Below, in pieces: positions 8,201 through 17,765 of a stretch of 64,000 bases of DNA; the first letter of the stretch is position 1, and each line of letters starts with the position of its first letter. The position numbers and the translations under genes were made by a program. The notes beneath the pieces were generated by a model, which worked only from the letters and a program-made list of their open reading frames with translations, did not search any database and was not told where the DNA came from. Where the stretch lies: the NCBI RefSeq assembly GCF_015223065.1, contig NZ_JADFBY010000001.1:992001-1056000 (forward strand), in the 5' to 3' direction. Source of the DNA: Mucilaginibacter sp. JRF. GTDB lineage: Bacteria > Bacteroidota > Bacteroidia > Sphingobacteriales > Sphingobacteriaceae.

Positions 8201-9922
8201 TTATGCAAACCAAGCCATCACATCATCTTTGGATGGCATAGCAATATCAAGCTTCATTTTTTTACGCATGCCTCCAAGATCGTTGAATACCTTGTTAGGG
8301 TTGGCTGCCTTTAGTTCTTCAATGGTGTTAAAGCCCATTTTATTCAATACCGGCACCCACTCGGCAGTAACGCCAATGTTTACAAAATCTTCAACCGAAG
8401 CCACTTTTGCTTTCTTTTCAGGGCGCATCTGCGGGAAGAATAATACTTCCTGAATGGTGCTTTGATTGGTCATCAGCATCACCAAACGGTCAATACCAAC
8501 ACCCAGGCCTGATGTTGGCGGCATACCATATTCTAACGAACGTAAAAAGTCATCGTCCATAGCCATGGCTTCTTCATCACCACGACCGGCCAATATCAAT
8601 TGCTCCTCAAAGCGCTCACGCTGATCTATCGGGTCATTTAATTCTGAATAAGCGTTACCTATTTCTTTGCCATTAACAAACAACTCGAAACGCTCTACCA
8701 GGCCATCCTTGCTGCGGTGCTTTTTAGCAAGCGGGGTCATTTCGATAGGGTAGTCGGTAATAAAGGTTGGCTGTATCAGGTTGGCTTCAACTTTAGCGCT
8801 GAATATCTCATCGATCAACTTGCCTTTACCCATTGATTCATCCACCTCAATAGCCAGGTCGGCACATACCTTACGTAAACCGGCCTCATCCATTTGCGAT
8901 ACATCGATGCCGGTGTATTTCAAAATAGAATCATACATGGATAGCTTTTCGTACGGGCCTGCAAAGTTGATCTCGTTAGCGCCAACCTGTACGCTAGTAA
9001 TACCATGTACGGCTTTGGCAACAGTTTCCAAACATTCTTCCAACATACCCATCATCCATACATAATCCTTGTAGGCTACGTAAATTTCCATAGCGGTATA
9101 CTCCGGATTGTGCGTGCGGTCCATACCCTCGTTACGGAACATCTTGCCAAACTCATAAACACCATCAAAACCCGCTACGATCAGCCTTTTCAGGTAAAGC
9201 TCATTAGCAATACGCAGATACAAAGGCATATCCAGCGTGTTATGATGCGTCATGAAAGGCCTTGCTGCGGCACCGCCGTGTATTGATTGCAGTATCGGGG
9301 TTTCAACTTCCATCCAGCCTTGCGCGTTAAAATAATTACGCATAGTGCTGATCACTTTTGAGCGGTTGATAAATATCTGTTTAAATTCCGGGTTAACGGT
9401 CAAATCCACATAACGCTGGCGGTAACGCAGCTCAGGATCGGTAAATCCATCATATATATTGCCATCCTCGTCACGCTTAACTACCGGTAACGGTTTAAGC
9501 GATTTTGAAAGGATGGTAAGCTCCTGTAAGTGTACTGATATTTCGCCGGTTTGGGTCAGGAAAACAAAGCCCTTAACACCAACGTAATCGCCAATATCAA
9601 GCAGCTTTTTAAATACGGTATTGTACAAAGTTTTATCCTCGTCAGGGCAAATGTCATCACGTTTTATATAAACCTGTACACGACCGGTGGTATCCTGTAT
9701 CTCAAAAAACGATGCGCTGCCCATGATACGGCGCGTCATGATACGGCCGGCAATGGTTACCTCTTTATAGGCATCAGGGTTGCTGCTAAAATTTTCGTTA
9801 ATGTCCTTAGCCCATGCAGTGATCTTATATTCCTCAGCCGGGTAGGGGTCAATACCTAAATCGCGTAGATCCTGTAACGATTTGCGACGTAAAATTTCCT
9901 GTTCGGATAGCGCAATGCTCAT
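8201..9922 (-). CDS. lysS: Lysyl-tRNA synthetase (class II)
   Basis: Charges tRNA-Lys with lysine in the cytosol. The 573-residue protein has an N-terminal OB-fold anticodon-binding domain (about 50-150) followed by the class II catalytic domain with motif 1 and 2 regions ([36 protein letters not shown]) and motif 3 ([12 protein letters not shown], about 475-487). It is about 70 residues longer than the E. coli enzyme because of a C-terminal helical extension containing an [12 protein letters not shown] stretch that resembles a helix-hairpin-helix; such tails are usual in Bacteroidota. Single-gene unit. Confidence 0.97.
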   Translation of the reverse strand: MSIALSEQEILRRKSLQDLRDLGIDPYPAEEYKITAWAKDINENFSSNPDAYKEVTIAGRIMTRRIMGSASFFEIQDTTGRVQVYIKRDDICPDEDKTLYNTVFKKLLDIGDYVGVKGFVFLTQTGEISVHLQELTILSKSLKPLPVVKRDEDGNIYDGFTDPELRYRQRYVDLTVNPEFKQIFINRSKVISTMRNYFNAQGWMEVETPILQSIHGGAAARPFMTHHNTLDMPLYLRIANELYLKRLIVAGFDGVYEFGKMFRNEGMDRTHNPEYTAMEIYVAYKDYVWMMGMLEECLETVAKAVHGITSVQVGANEINFAGPYEKLSMYDSILKYTGIDVSQMDEAGLRKVCADLAIEVDESMGKGKLIDEIFSAKVEANLIQPTFITDYPIEMTPLAKKHRSKDGLVERFELFVNGKEIGNAYSELNDPIDQRERFEEQLILAGRGDEEAMAMDDDFLRSLEYGMPPTSGLGVGIDRLVMLMTNQSTIQEVLFFPQMRPEKKAKVASVEDFVNIGVTAEWVPVLNKMGFNTIEELKAANPNKVFNDLGGMRKKMKLDIAMPSKDDVMAWFA

Positions 9923-9950
9923 AGTAAAAAGGTGTTTTTATTAAAGGCTG

Positions 9951-9958
9951 CAAAAATA
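9951..9958 (-). promoter_or_regulatory. Putative -7 promoter element of lysS
   Basis: On the minus strand this reads TATTTTTG, an exact match to the Bacteroidota consensus TAnnTTTG, 28 bp ahead of the lysS ATG. Confidence 0.5.
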
Positions 9959-10040
9959 GGTATTTTTTACGTAAGGCCATATTAAACACGCAACCTTATA
10001 TTAAACACATAAATTCGGCAACAATAAACCGATTAATAAT

Positions 10041-10048
10041 TACTTTTG
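10041..10048 (+). promoter_or_regulatory. Putative -7 promoter element of alaS
   Basis: TACTTTTG matches the Bacteroidota -7 consensus TAnnTTTG and lies 23 bp ahead of the alaS ATG, giving a short leader. Confidence 0.55.
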
Positions 10049-10071
10049 CACTCCAAAAATATTCAGTATAC

Positions 10072-12762
10072 ATGACAGCTAACGAGATACGCAAAGCTTT
10101 TCTTGATTTTTTTGCATCTAAAGGCCATACCATTGTGCCATCGGCACCTATTGTAGTTAAAAACGACCCTACACTGATGTTCACCAACGCGGGTATGAAC
10201 CAGTTTAAGGATATATTTTTAGGCGAGGCCCCGGCGAAAAGCTCACGCGTGGTTGATACGCAGCGTTGTCTGCGTGTATCAGGCAAGCATAACGATCTGG
10301 AAGAAGTGGGTATTGATACTTATCACCACACTATGTTTGAGATGTTGGGTAACTGGAGTTTTGGCGACTACTTTAAAAAAGATGCCATAGCCTGGAGCTG
10401 GGAGCTGCTGACCGAAGTATATAAATTACCCAAGGATAGGCTTTATGTAACCTATTTTGAGGGCGATGCCAAAGAAGGCCTTGAAGCAGATACCGAAACG
10501 CTGGAACTTTGGAAACAATACGTTGACGAGAGCCATATATTGCCCGGTAATAAAAAGGATAACTTTTGGGAGATGGGCGAAACCGGTCCATGCGGCCCAT
10601 GTTCAGAAATCCATTTTGACAGTCGCCCGGATAACGAGCGTGCCGAGGTGGATGGCGCTAAATTAGTGAATGCCGACCACGACCAGGTGATCGAGATATG
10701 GAACAACGTATTTATGCAGTTCAACCGTTTAAAAGATGGTTCGCTGCAACAATTACCTGCCAAGCATGTAGATACCGGTATGGGTTTTGAGCGCTTGGTG
10801 CGTGTTCTGCAAGGCAAAACATCAAATTACGATACGGATATTTTTCAACCACTGATTCAGTTTATTGCTGATAAAAGTGGTAAACAATATAACGCTGCCG
10901 CAAAATCGGGAGAGGAAGGTTGGAACGAAGCGGTTGCCATGCGTGTATTAGCTGATCACATTCGTGCTATCAGCTTTGCTATTGCCGACGGACAATTGCC
11001 ATCAAACAACAAGGCCGGTTATGTTATCCGCAGGATATTACGTAGGGCAGTGCGTTACTCATATCAATACTTAGGCTTTAAAGATCCATTCATCAATCAA
11101 TTAGTGCCTGTATTGGCTGAGCAATTTAAAGGTGTGTTTGATGAATTGTGGGAGCAGAAGGATTTTGTTCAGAAGGTGGTAAAAGAGGAGGAAGTTGCAT
11201 TTTTGAGAACGCTTTCATCTGGTATCAAGAGATTCAACGAAATTACTTCTGTGCCTTATCTCGGACAAACAACTGTACATGAAGATGGTTCACAAACTCA
11301 TGTAAATCATATAAACAAAGTAGATGGTAAACACGCATTTGAATTGTCAGATACTTACGGTTTCCCTATTGATTTGACAGAGTTGATGGCTCGTGAAAAA
11401 GGCTGGGCTGTTGATATGGTGGGTTTTGAAGTTGCTCTCCAAGAGCAAAAATCTCGCTCCCGTGCTGCCACCGCCATTGATACCGGCGACTGGGTTGTAT
11501 TAAAACAAAACGACGCCGTTGAGTTTGTAGGATATGACGAAACCGAGGCTGTTGCCCATGTGATAAAATACCGCAAGGTAACGACTAAAGGTAAGGAGCA
11601 ATACCAGATAGTTTTAGATAAAACACCTTTCTATGCCGAAAGTGGTGGCCAGGTTGGTGATAAGGGCGAACTTGTTTTTCCGGATGGAGAGATTGTTTAT
11701 GTAACCGATACCAAGAAAGAGAACGGTTTGACCGTACACTTTACCGATACCTTACCCGAGGGCATAAGCGATGCGCTAACAGCCATTGTGGAGCCGGCTT
11801 TACGCCAAAGCAGCGAGAGCAACCACTCGGCTACGCACTTATTACATGCCGCGCTTAAGCAGGTATTAGGCTCGCATGTAAACCAAAAAGGCTCATTAGT
11901 TAATGCCGATTATCTGCGTTTCGACTTTTCGCACTTCGCAAAGGTAACTGATGAGGAATTGGCACAAATAGAAGCCATAGTGAATGCCAAAATACGCGAG
12001 AACATCGCCCTGAAAGAAGAACGGAACGTGCCTTATCAGCAAGCTTTGAATAGTGGCGTAACTGCGCTGTTCGGCGAAAAGTATGGCGATTTTGTACGTG
12101 TTATTACTTTTGATGATGACTTTAGCAAGGAGCTTTGCGGTGGTACGCATGTAAAAGCAACCGGCCAAATAGGCTTCTTTAAAATAACCAGCGAAAGTGC
12201 CGTAGCTGCCGGTGTTCGTCGTATCGAAGCCATTACCGGTATCGCTGCCGAGAACTACATTAATGCGCAAAGCTTGTTGATCAATCAGCTTAAAGAGTTG
12301 CTTAAAAATCCGAAGGATATTACTAAGAGCATCGAAAGCCTGATCAGCGAGAATGCAGGTTTGAAAAAAGAACTTGAAAAAAGCGTACTTGAAAAAGCTG
12401 CCGGTTTAAAAGATGATCTGGCCAAAACAGCCGAGAATATTAACGGCATCAACTTCATCGCCCAAAAAGTGGCCTTGCCTAATGCCGATGCTATCAAGAA
12501 TTTAGCTTATAACCTTAAGGATATAGTAAGCGACCTGTTCCTGGTGTTGGCTGCCGATATTGATGGCAAGCCAAGCCTTACGGTTATGATAGCCGAGAAC
12601 CTGGTAAAAGATAAAGGTTTGAACGCTGGCACCATAGTACGCGAATTGGCCAAAGAGATACAAGGCGGTGGCGGTGGTCAGCCATTTTATGCTACCGCGG
12701 GCGGTAAGGATGTTACCGGGATTGACAGGGCGCTTGAGAAAGCGAAAAGCTTTGTAGCTTAA
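10072..12762 (+). CDS. alaS: Alanyl-tRNA synthetase
   Basis: Charges tRNA-Ala and edits mischarged Ser/Gly. The 896-residue protein starts with the family opening (EIRKAFLDFFASKGH). It contains the class II catalytic core with TYHHTMFEMLGNWSFGDYF (about 82-100), the editing domain with the zinc motif HSATHLLHAAL (about 585-595) and CGGTHV (about 688-693), and a C-terminal coiled coil plus glycine-rich C-Ala domain (GGGGGQPFYA). A stretch of about 30 residues near 390-420 (PYLGQTTVHEDGSQTHV region) is longer than in E. coli, and its codon use is slightly different. Confidence 0.97.
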   Translation: MTANEIRKAFLDFFASKGHTIVPSAPIVVKNDPTLMFTNAGMNQFKDIFLGEAPAKSSRVVDTQRCLRVSGKHNDLEEVGIDTYHHTMFEMLGNWSFGDYFKKDAIAWSWELLTEVYKLPKDRLYVTYFEGDAKEGLEADTETLELWKQYVDESHILPGNKKDNFWEMGETGPCGPCSEIHFDSRPDNERAEVDGAKLVNADHDQVIEIWNNVFMQFNRLKDGSLQQLPAKHVDTGMGFERLVRVLQGKTSNYDTDIFQPLIQFIADKSGKQYNAAAKSGEEGWNEAVAMRVLADHIRAISFAIADGQLPSNNKAGYVIRRILRRAVRYSYQYLGFKDPFINQLVPVLAEQFKGVFDELWEQKDFVQKVVKEEEVAFLRTLSSGIKRFNEITSVPYLGQTTVHEDGSQTHVNHINKVDGKHAFELSDTYGFPIDLTELMAREKGWAVDMVGFEVALQEQKSRSRAATAIDTGDWVVLKQNDAVEFVGYDETEAVAHVIKYRKVTTKGKEQYQIVLDKTPFYAESGGQVGDKGELVFPDGEIVYVTDTKKENGLTVHFTDTLPEGISDALTAIVEPALRQSSESNHSATHLLHAALKQVLGSHVNQKGSLVNADYLRFDFSHFAKVTDEELAQIEAIVNAKIRENIALKEERNVPYQQALNSGVTALFGEKYGDFVRVITFDDDFSKELCGGTHVKATGQIGFFKITSESAVAAGVRRIEAITGIAAENYINAQSLLINQLKELLKNPKDITKSIESLISENAGLKKELEKSVLEKAAGLKDDLAKTAENINGINFIAQKVALPNADAIKNLAYNLKDIVSDLFLVLAADIDGKPSLTVMIAENLVKDKGLNAGTIVRELAKEIQGGGGGQPFYATAGGKDVTGIDRALEKAKSFVA

Positions 12763-12782
12763 CAAAATATCAGTATAAAAAG

Positions 12783-12816
12783 AAATGGTCGGTTACTTTA
12801 GGGTAACCGACCATTT
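12783..12816 (+). terminator. Terminator between alaS and aroQ
   Basis: A perfect 14-bp stem pairs 12783-12796 with 12803-12816 around TTTAGG and is followed by a T run. It serves alaS and could also serve the convergent aroQ gene. Confidence 0.92.
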
Positions 12817-12838
12817 TTTGTATCTATCTAAATATAAT

Positions 12839-13252
12839 TTATAGTAAACTTTCAATAGCCAGGCGGTACGAATCCATACCAAAACCGGCTATAACACCTT
12901 TGCAATTTTTAGCCAGCATTGATGAATGCCTGAACTCCTCGCGTTTATATACATTGCTGATGTGTACCTCAACCACAGGCGTATTAATACCGGCAATAGC
13001 ATCACCAATAGCTATAGAAGTATGAGTGTACGCTCCCGCGTTAATAACAATGCCATCAAAGCTAAAGCCAACTTCATGCAGTTTATTTATAATTTCGCCC
13101 TCCACATTGCTTTGGTAATAGCTTATCGTAATATCAGGATAGCGGGCTATCAATTGTTCAAGATAACTCTCAAAACTGGCATCGCCATAGATGGATTTCT
13201 CGCGCACACCAAGCAGGTTTAAATTGGGGCCGTTAATTATCTGTATATTCAT
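12839..13252 (-). CDS. aroQ: Type II 3-dehydroquinate dehydratase
   Basis: Catalyses the third step of the shikimate pathway (3-dehydroquinate to 3-dehydroshikimate). The 137-residue protein opens with MNIQIINGPNLNLLG, has the catalytic-loop Arg/Tyr region (VREKSIYG), the INAGAYTHTSIA motif and the VEVHISNVYKREEFRHSS motif with the catalytic His and Arg. The ATG at 13252 is chosen over one three codons upstream because it gives the standard family start and follows a promoter element at the expected distance. Confidence 0.95.
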   Translation of the reverse strand: MNIQIINGPNLNLLGVREKSIYGDASFESYLEQLIARYPDITISYYQSNVEGEIINKLHEVGFSFDGIVINAGAYTHTSIAIGDAIAGINTPVVEVHISNVYKREEFRHSSMLAKNCKGVIAGFGMDSYRLAIESLL

Positions 13253-13258
13253 GGTGCC

Positions 13259-13266
13259 CAAACTTA
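13259..13266 (-). promoter_or_regulatory. Putative -7 promoter element of aroQ (near-leaderless)
   Basis: Reads TAAGTTTG on the minus strand, an exact TAnnTTTG match ending six bases ahead of the aroQ ATG, so the transcript would start at or very near the start codon. Confidence 0.45.
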
Positions 13267-13294
13267 GGTATAAATTAATAAAAGTAAAATTCAG

Positions 13295-14197
13295 GTGAAC
13301 TGGCAGCAGGCAATAAAAAGTTTTCAGGCGTATTTAAAGCTCGAACGATCGTTGTCGGCTAACTCAGTTGAGGCTTATACCCGTGATATTGATAAGCTGG
13401 CGCAGTTCGCTTCGGTTGATGCTGACAATACCATTCATCCCGATAAAATAAGCCTGGCCGATCTGCGCCGTTTCCTGATATGGGTAAATGAGTTGGGTAT
13501 GCTGCCATCATCACAAGCACGTATACTTTCAGGCATTAAGGCTTTTTATAAATATATGCTGATGGAAGACCTCATGGTTGCCGATCCATCCGAATTGCTC
13601 GAAGCGCCCAAGATTCAGCGCAAGTTACCAGATACATTAAGCTATGAGGAGATCAATCGCATTATAGCGGCTATTGATCTTTCCAAGCCTGAAGGCCCTC
13701 GCAACAAAGCCATATTTGAAGTATTATATAGCTGCGGCTTGCGGGTATCAGAATTAACGGAACTTAAAATATCAAACCTGTATCTTGATATTGAATTTAT
13801 AAAAGTTACCGGTAAAGGCGATAAAGAACGATTGGTACCCATAGGTGGCGAAGCTATTAAAGCCTTAAAAATATGGCTTGATGAAGTACGCGTTCACGTG
13901 TCGATAAAAAAAGGGGAGGAGGACATGGTATTTCTGAATCGGCGGGGCAGCAGGATAAGCCGGATTTATATATTCATGTTATTGAAGGATTTGGCGGTGC
14001 TTGCCGGCATACACAAAAATATTAGTCCGCATACTTTAAGGCATTCATTCGCAACACATTTAGTAGAAGGGGGTGCTGATTTGCGCGCTGTACAGGAAAT
14101 GCTTGGTCATGAAAGCATTACCACAACCGAAATTTATACCCATCTGGATAGGGATTTCTTACGATCCACCATTAATCAGTATCACCCAAGGAGATAA
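13295..14197 (+). CDS. xerD: Site-specific tyrosine recombinase XerD/XerC type
   Basis: Probably resolves chromosome dimers at dif. The 300-residue protein has an N-terminal SAM-like core-binding domain (about 1-90) and a catalytic domain (about 105-295). Its catalytic residues are visible: Arg in SCGLRVSELTELK, Lys in TGKGDKERLVP, HTLRHSFATHL, and LGHESITTTEIYTH with the His and nucleophile Tyr. The start is GTG (MNWQQAIKSF), matching the family N-terminus. It is divergent from aroQ across 42 bp. Housekeeping XerD is favoured over a mobile integrase because of length and context; XerC cannot be excluded. Confidence 0.9.
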   Translation: MNWQQAIKSFQAYLKLERSLSANSVEAYTRDIDKLAQFASVDADNTIHPDKISLADLRRFLIWVNELGMLPSSQARILSGIKAFYKYMLMEDLMVADPSELLEAPKIQRKLPDTLSYEEINRIIAAIDLSKPEGPRNKAIFEVLYSCGLRVSELTELKISNLYLDIEFIKVTGKGDKERLVPIGGEAIKALKIWLDEVRVHVSIKKGEEDMVFLNRRGSRISRIYIFMLLKDLAVLAGIHKNISPHTLRHSFATHLVEGGADLRAVQEMLGHESITTTEIYTHLDRDFLRSTINQYHPRR

Positions 14198-14746
14198 TAT
14201 TGTCGATCATCAATCAGAGCGATGTAACGTTTCTGGAATGAAAATGTTTTGCGGTGTCAACTAAAAATGATAATTATCTGATAAATCGTTCTCGAGATTA
14301 ATCAAAAATCATACTTATCATGAAGATTTATTAAATAAAATCGTAATGCTAAAACAATTAAGTTTGTAATTTATCTAATACAATATCAAAAAAGGTCTAT
14401 AAAATTGTAACAATCGTAATATAAAGGTTGATTTGATGATATATTCTAAAAAGATTGATTTTTTAAAAATAATATTTTGATAAACCGTTTTTGTTGGTTT
14501 AATTTGTTTTACCGATTAAATAAACGTCACCGACACAAGTAAAACGTTCAGACTTGTGATCGATACAATAAACGCTCTTTAAACAACCATTTATTAAACT
14601 TCTAAACCATTATTCTATGCGAAAAATTTTTACTTTGCACATTCCTCTTACGGCTTAAGCTGAAATTTAACTTCTTGTTAATCAGGGCTATACCGCGCCG
14701 CGGATAATCATTTCTTTTATTTCAACAATCTAAAATATCCATTAAT
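14198..14746 (+). promoter_or_regulatory. Long AT-rich upstream region of the SusCD operon
   Basis: This 549-bp stretch holds no convincing gene. It is very AT-rich until about 14,640, then less so. A TACTTTGC sequence at 14631-14638 resembles a -7 element (spacing one base shorter than TAnnTTTG) and would give a leader of about 100 nt before the first susC gene. No adjacent ECF sigma/anti-sigma pair or hybrid sensor is present, so how the operon is induced is not evident. Confidence 0.45.
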
Positions 14747-17731
14747 ATGCGATACTTATGGCTGTGCTTTGCGGTTTTTTTCGTAACTGCAATCAAAGCA
14801 TCAACAAGCTTGGCTAAGGGTAAAAGTGAAGGGATAGGCAAATTTGAATTGTTTTTACAACAGGACACTGTGCGTAAAGATACCTCTGCAAAAGACACCT
14901 TATTAAAAGACAGTTTAGTTGGCATGCAACGGAACCTATATAACCGTTTTGCCGATACTGTTAAAGCTAAACCGGATGAATTAACCACCTTTCCTGCAAT
15001 TTCCCTGCAACAATATGTAAAGGGACAGTATGCCGGTTTATACATCCAGGAACCATCAGGCGAACCCGGTACGGTTCAAAACATGTTTATACGCGGTGCT
15101 TCAATGCCGTTGCTTTCGCGTAAGGAGGTATATCAAACCCAACCATTGGTTGTGCTTGATGGTATTCCGTTAATTACCGAACACCCTTTCGCGTTCGATC
15201 TTCAACAATATGATTTTAACAGGCCGGGCCCTGCAACCAATGTTTTTGCCGGGGTTGATATGAATAATATCGCCTCGATAGAAGTATTGGGCGATCTGGC
15301 TTCTGCCGCTGTTTATGGCCCCCGCGCTGTAAACGGTGTTATTGTGCTTACCTCAAAAAAACCGGGCAATATTCGTAGCATCAGCTTTAACTCATACATT
15401 GGCTTAGCTCAACGCCCGTCGGTTACTACCATCAACGGTAAATACGAGAACGCGTTCAGGCAGCGCTTTTACGATCTGTATACTACCAATGGCCGTTATT
15501 CAGATGATGAAAATTATCCGATATACCTAAGCGACTCACTAAACAACGTATATAGCGGCCCATCAAACTGGACCGATCTTTACTATCGTAACGCTTTAGT
15601 ACATGGTATAAACTTTGGTATTTCGGGTGGTACAAGTCGTGCGAACTTCCGTTTCTCGTTAGGTAATACTAAAAGCCAGGGTGTAGCTGATGATACCGGT
15701 ATTGACAGGTACAGCGCTATGTTTAATATCACCATGAAGCCGGTGCCTTGGTTGGTATTCTCGGCCATGGTTAACGCTAACCGTTTAGAGCGTGATCGTA
15801 ACCGTTACTTGCGCGATCGCTTTGCTCAGGTTAACTACTTCCCTGATATGAGTGCGCCGCTGCCGCCTAACAAGCAATATTATGCTGATTATCTGACTCA
15901 ATACGATAAAGGGTTTGATGATAACAAAACAAACCTTGTACAAGGCTATGCCCGTATTGGTGTTGAGCTGGGTAAATTTAGATGGAATACCACTTTTGGT
16001 GTTGATTATAACGAAGGTTACCGTGATGTGTTTTACGCACGTACATTATTACAAGGCAACAGCTACGCATCAAACTACTACGGCTTTAACCAGCGCCTGA
16101 TGCTTGATAACAAAGGTACCTATGATTTTAAACCGGCCAAAAATCAGGATCTGCATTTTGAGATAGGTCAGTCAATTCAGTGGGATACCTATAAATATAC
16201 TAATGCTTACGCCTACAAAGGTGCTAATGATTACATCAAGATAAACCTGCTTGAATCAGACCCTAACAATGGAAACTACCTTAATCCGGTTGCTTTCCCT
16301 CGTGAGTTAACTTATCGCTTTCTTGACAGAACAGGTGATAACCTGATATCATTTTACGGTAAAGCCGATTATTCAATAAGCGATAAATACATGTTCTCGG
16401 CAACAGTGCGTACTGATGGTTCATCAAACGCGCAGCCTACTGATCGCTGGTTTATATCGCCGGTACTATCAGCTGCCTGGAGCATGAAGAATGAGTTTTT
16501 ACAGGATAGCAAAACCTTTAGTGAATTGATCCTGCGTGCAAGTGTTGGCCGTATGGGTCGCCTGAATGCTTATGATAACTATGCTCAAGGTCCTCAGTAC
16601 ACTGCTACCACTGGTTACACCGGTAACCTTACCGTGCCGGGTTACAACGCGATCGCGGTATTAACCAGGCCATACTCAGCCGGTTGGATAGGCTATGGTA
16701 TTCCATGGTCATACTCAAACCAAATAAATGTTGGTATTGACGCGGGATTGCTTGCTAACCGTTTACGCTTATCGGTTGATGTTTATTCAAAAACAGAGAA
16801 GGATCTGATACTGGGTGTGCCTGATTTTGCTGAATATGGTTACAGCCAATCGCTTGAAAGCGGTATGTCAGTAAATAACATGGGTATTGATCTTACCATC
16901 AAAGCCGAAATCATTAAGCAAAACAACTTTGGTTGGTCATCATCATTAAACCTTAATCACAACAAAAACAAATTAAAGGCCCTGCCACGCGGTTTGGATG
17001 AGTTGGTGATAGGTAATCGTTTGTTGAGAGTTGGTCAGCCGTTTGATCAGTATTGGGTGTTACAAAACGATGGTATTTACACTACAACCAGTGAGATACC
17101 TGTTATAGGTGGCCAGCCACTTAAATACAACGGTATCGCTTTACAGCCCGGCGACCCACGCTGGAGAGATATCAATGGAGACAATAATATTGATAATAGC
17201 GATAAAGTATTAGCAGGCCATTCACTGCCAACTGTTTCGGGTGGGTTTGATAACAACCTGCGTTACGGCAGCTGGAGCCTTAACCTTAACTTTTACTTTA
17301 ACCTTGGCCGTAAGCTGATAAACCAGGAAATGGCTAACCGCTTTGATTTTATAAACCGCGAAGGTAACAGTAACATAAGCTCGGTAAAAGAGATCACTTT
17401 TTGGGAAAAACGCGGTGATTACTCAAAATACCCGCTTTATAATCCATGGAGTACAGTTATTCCTTACCGCACTGATCAGGACCTATTCCTTGAGAATGCA
17501 TCATTCCTGAAACTGCGCACTATAGCATTAGGATACGATCTGACCAAATTCCTGAGCAAAAAGAACGTAAAGGTTAACCGCATATACGTGTATGGTTCGG
17601 TACATAATGTGTTCACTATTACACCTTACACCGGTCAGGACCCCGAGTTGGTTAGCTATGATGGTTTTGATACCGGATACGGCCAGCCTATACCTCGTAC
17701 CTACACGCTTGGTGTAAAAATGGATCTATAA
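14747..17731 (+). CDS. SusC/RagA-family TonB-dependent outer-membrane transporter (short N-terminus)
   Basis: This 994-residue outer-membrane importer has a signal peptide (about 1-22), a plug domain (about 75-200, with LVVLDGIPL and ASAAVYGPRAVNGVIVLTSKK) and a 22-strand beta-barrel ending in TYTLGVKMDL. Unlike the second SusC of this locus it lacks the carboxypeptidase-regulatory-like N-terminal domain; instead a short linker with repeated KDT triplets (about 40-60) leads to the plug. It pairs with the SusD gene 34 bp downstream. It opens an apparent 11-gene operon. The ligand is unknown. Confidence 0.93.
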   Translation: MRYLWLCFAVFFVTAIKASTSLAKGKSEGIGKFELFLQQDTVRKDTSAKDTLLKDSLVGMQRNLYNRFADTVKAKPDELTTFPAISLQQYVKGQYAGLYIQEPSGEPGTVQNMFIRGASMPLLSRKEVYQTQPLVVLDGIPLITEHPFAFDLQQYDFNRPGPATNVFAGVDMNNIASIEVLGDLASAAVYGPRAVNGVIVLTSKKPGNIRSISFNSYIGLAQRPSVTTINGKYENAFRQRFYDLYTTNGRYSDDENYPIYLSDSLNNVYSGPSNWTDLYYRNALVHGINFGISGGTSRANFRFSLGNTKSQGVADDTGIDRYSAMFNITMKPVPWLVFSAMVNANRLERDRNRYLRDRFAQVNYFPDMSAPLPPNKQYYADYLTQYDKGFDDNKTNLVQGYARIGVELGKFRWNTTFGVDYNEGYRDVFYARTLLQGNSYASNYYGFNQRLMLDNKGTYDFKPAKNQDLHFEIGQSIQWDTYKYTNAYAYKGANDYIKINLLESDPNNGNYLNPVAFPRELTYRFLDRTGDNLISFYGKADYSISDKYMFSATVRTDGSSNAQPTDRWFISPVLSAAWSMKNEFLQDSKTFSELILRASVGRMGRLNAYDNYAQGPQYTATTGYTGNLTVPGYNAIAVLTRPYSAGWIGYGIPWSYSNQINVGIDAGLLANRLRLSVDVYSKTEKDLILGVPDFAEYGYSQSLESGMSVNNMGIDLTIKAEIIKQNNFGWSSSLNLNHNKNKLKALPRGLDELVIGNRLLRVGQPFDQYWVLQNDGIYTTTSEIPVIGGQPLKYNGIALQPGDPRWRDINGDNNIDNSDKVLAGHSLPTVSGGFDNNLRYGSWSLNLNFYFNLGRKLINQEMANRFDFINREGNSNISSVKEITFWEKRGDYSKYPLYNPWSTVIPYRTDQDLFLENASFLKLRTIALGYDLTKFLSKKNVKVNRIYVYGSVHNVFTITPYTGQDPELVSYDGFDTGYGQPIPRTYTLGVKMDL

Positions 17732-17765
17732 AACAGGATGTTAAAAGAAATCTGAAGCACACAAA

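Noticed and set aside
13295..14197. Mobile-element integrase rather than XerD
   Set aside because: Length, core motifs and the housekeeping neighbourhood fit XerC/XerD, and no element ends or tRNA target are seen.
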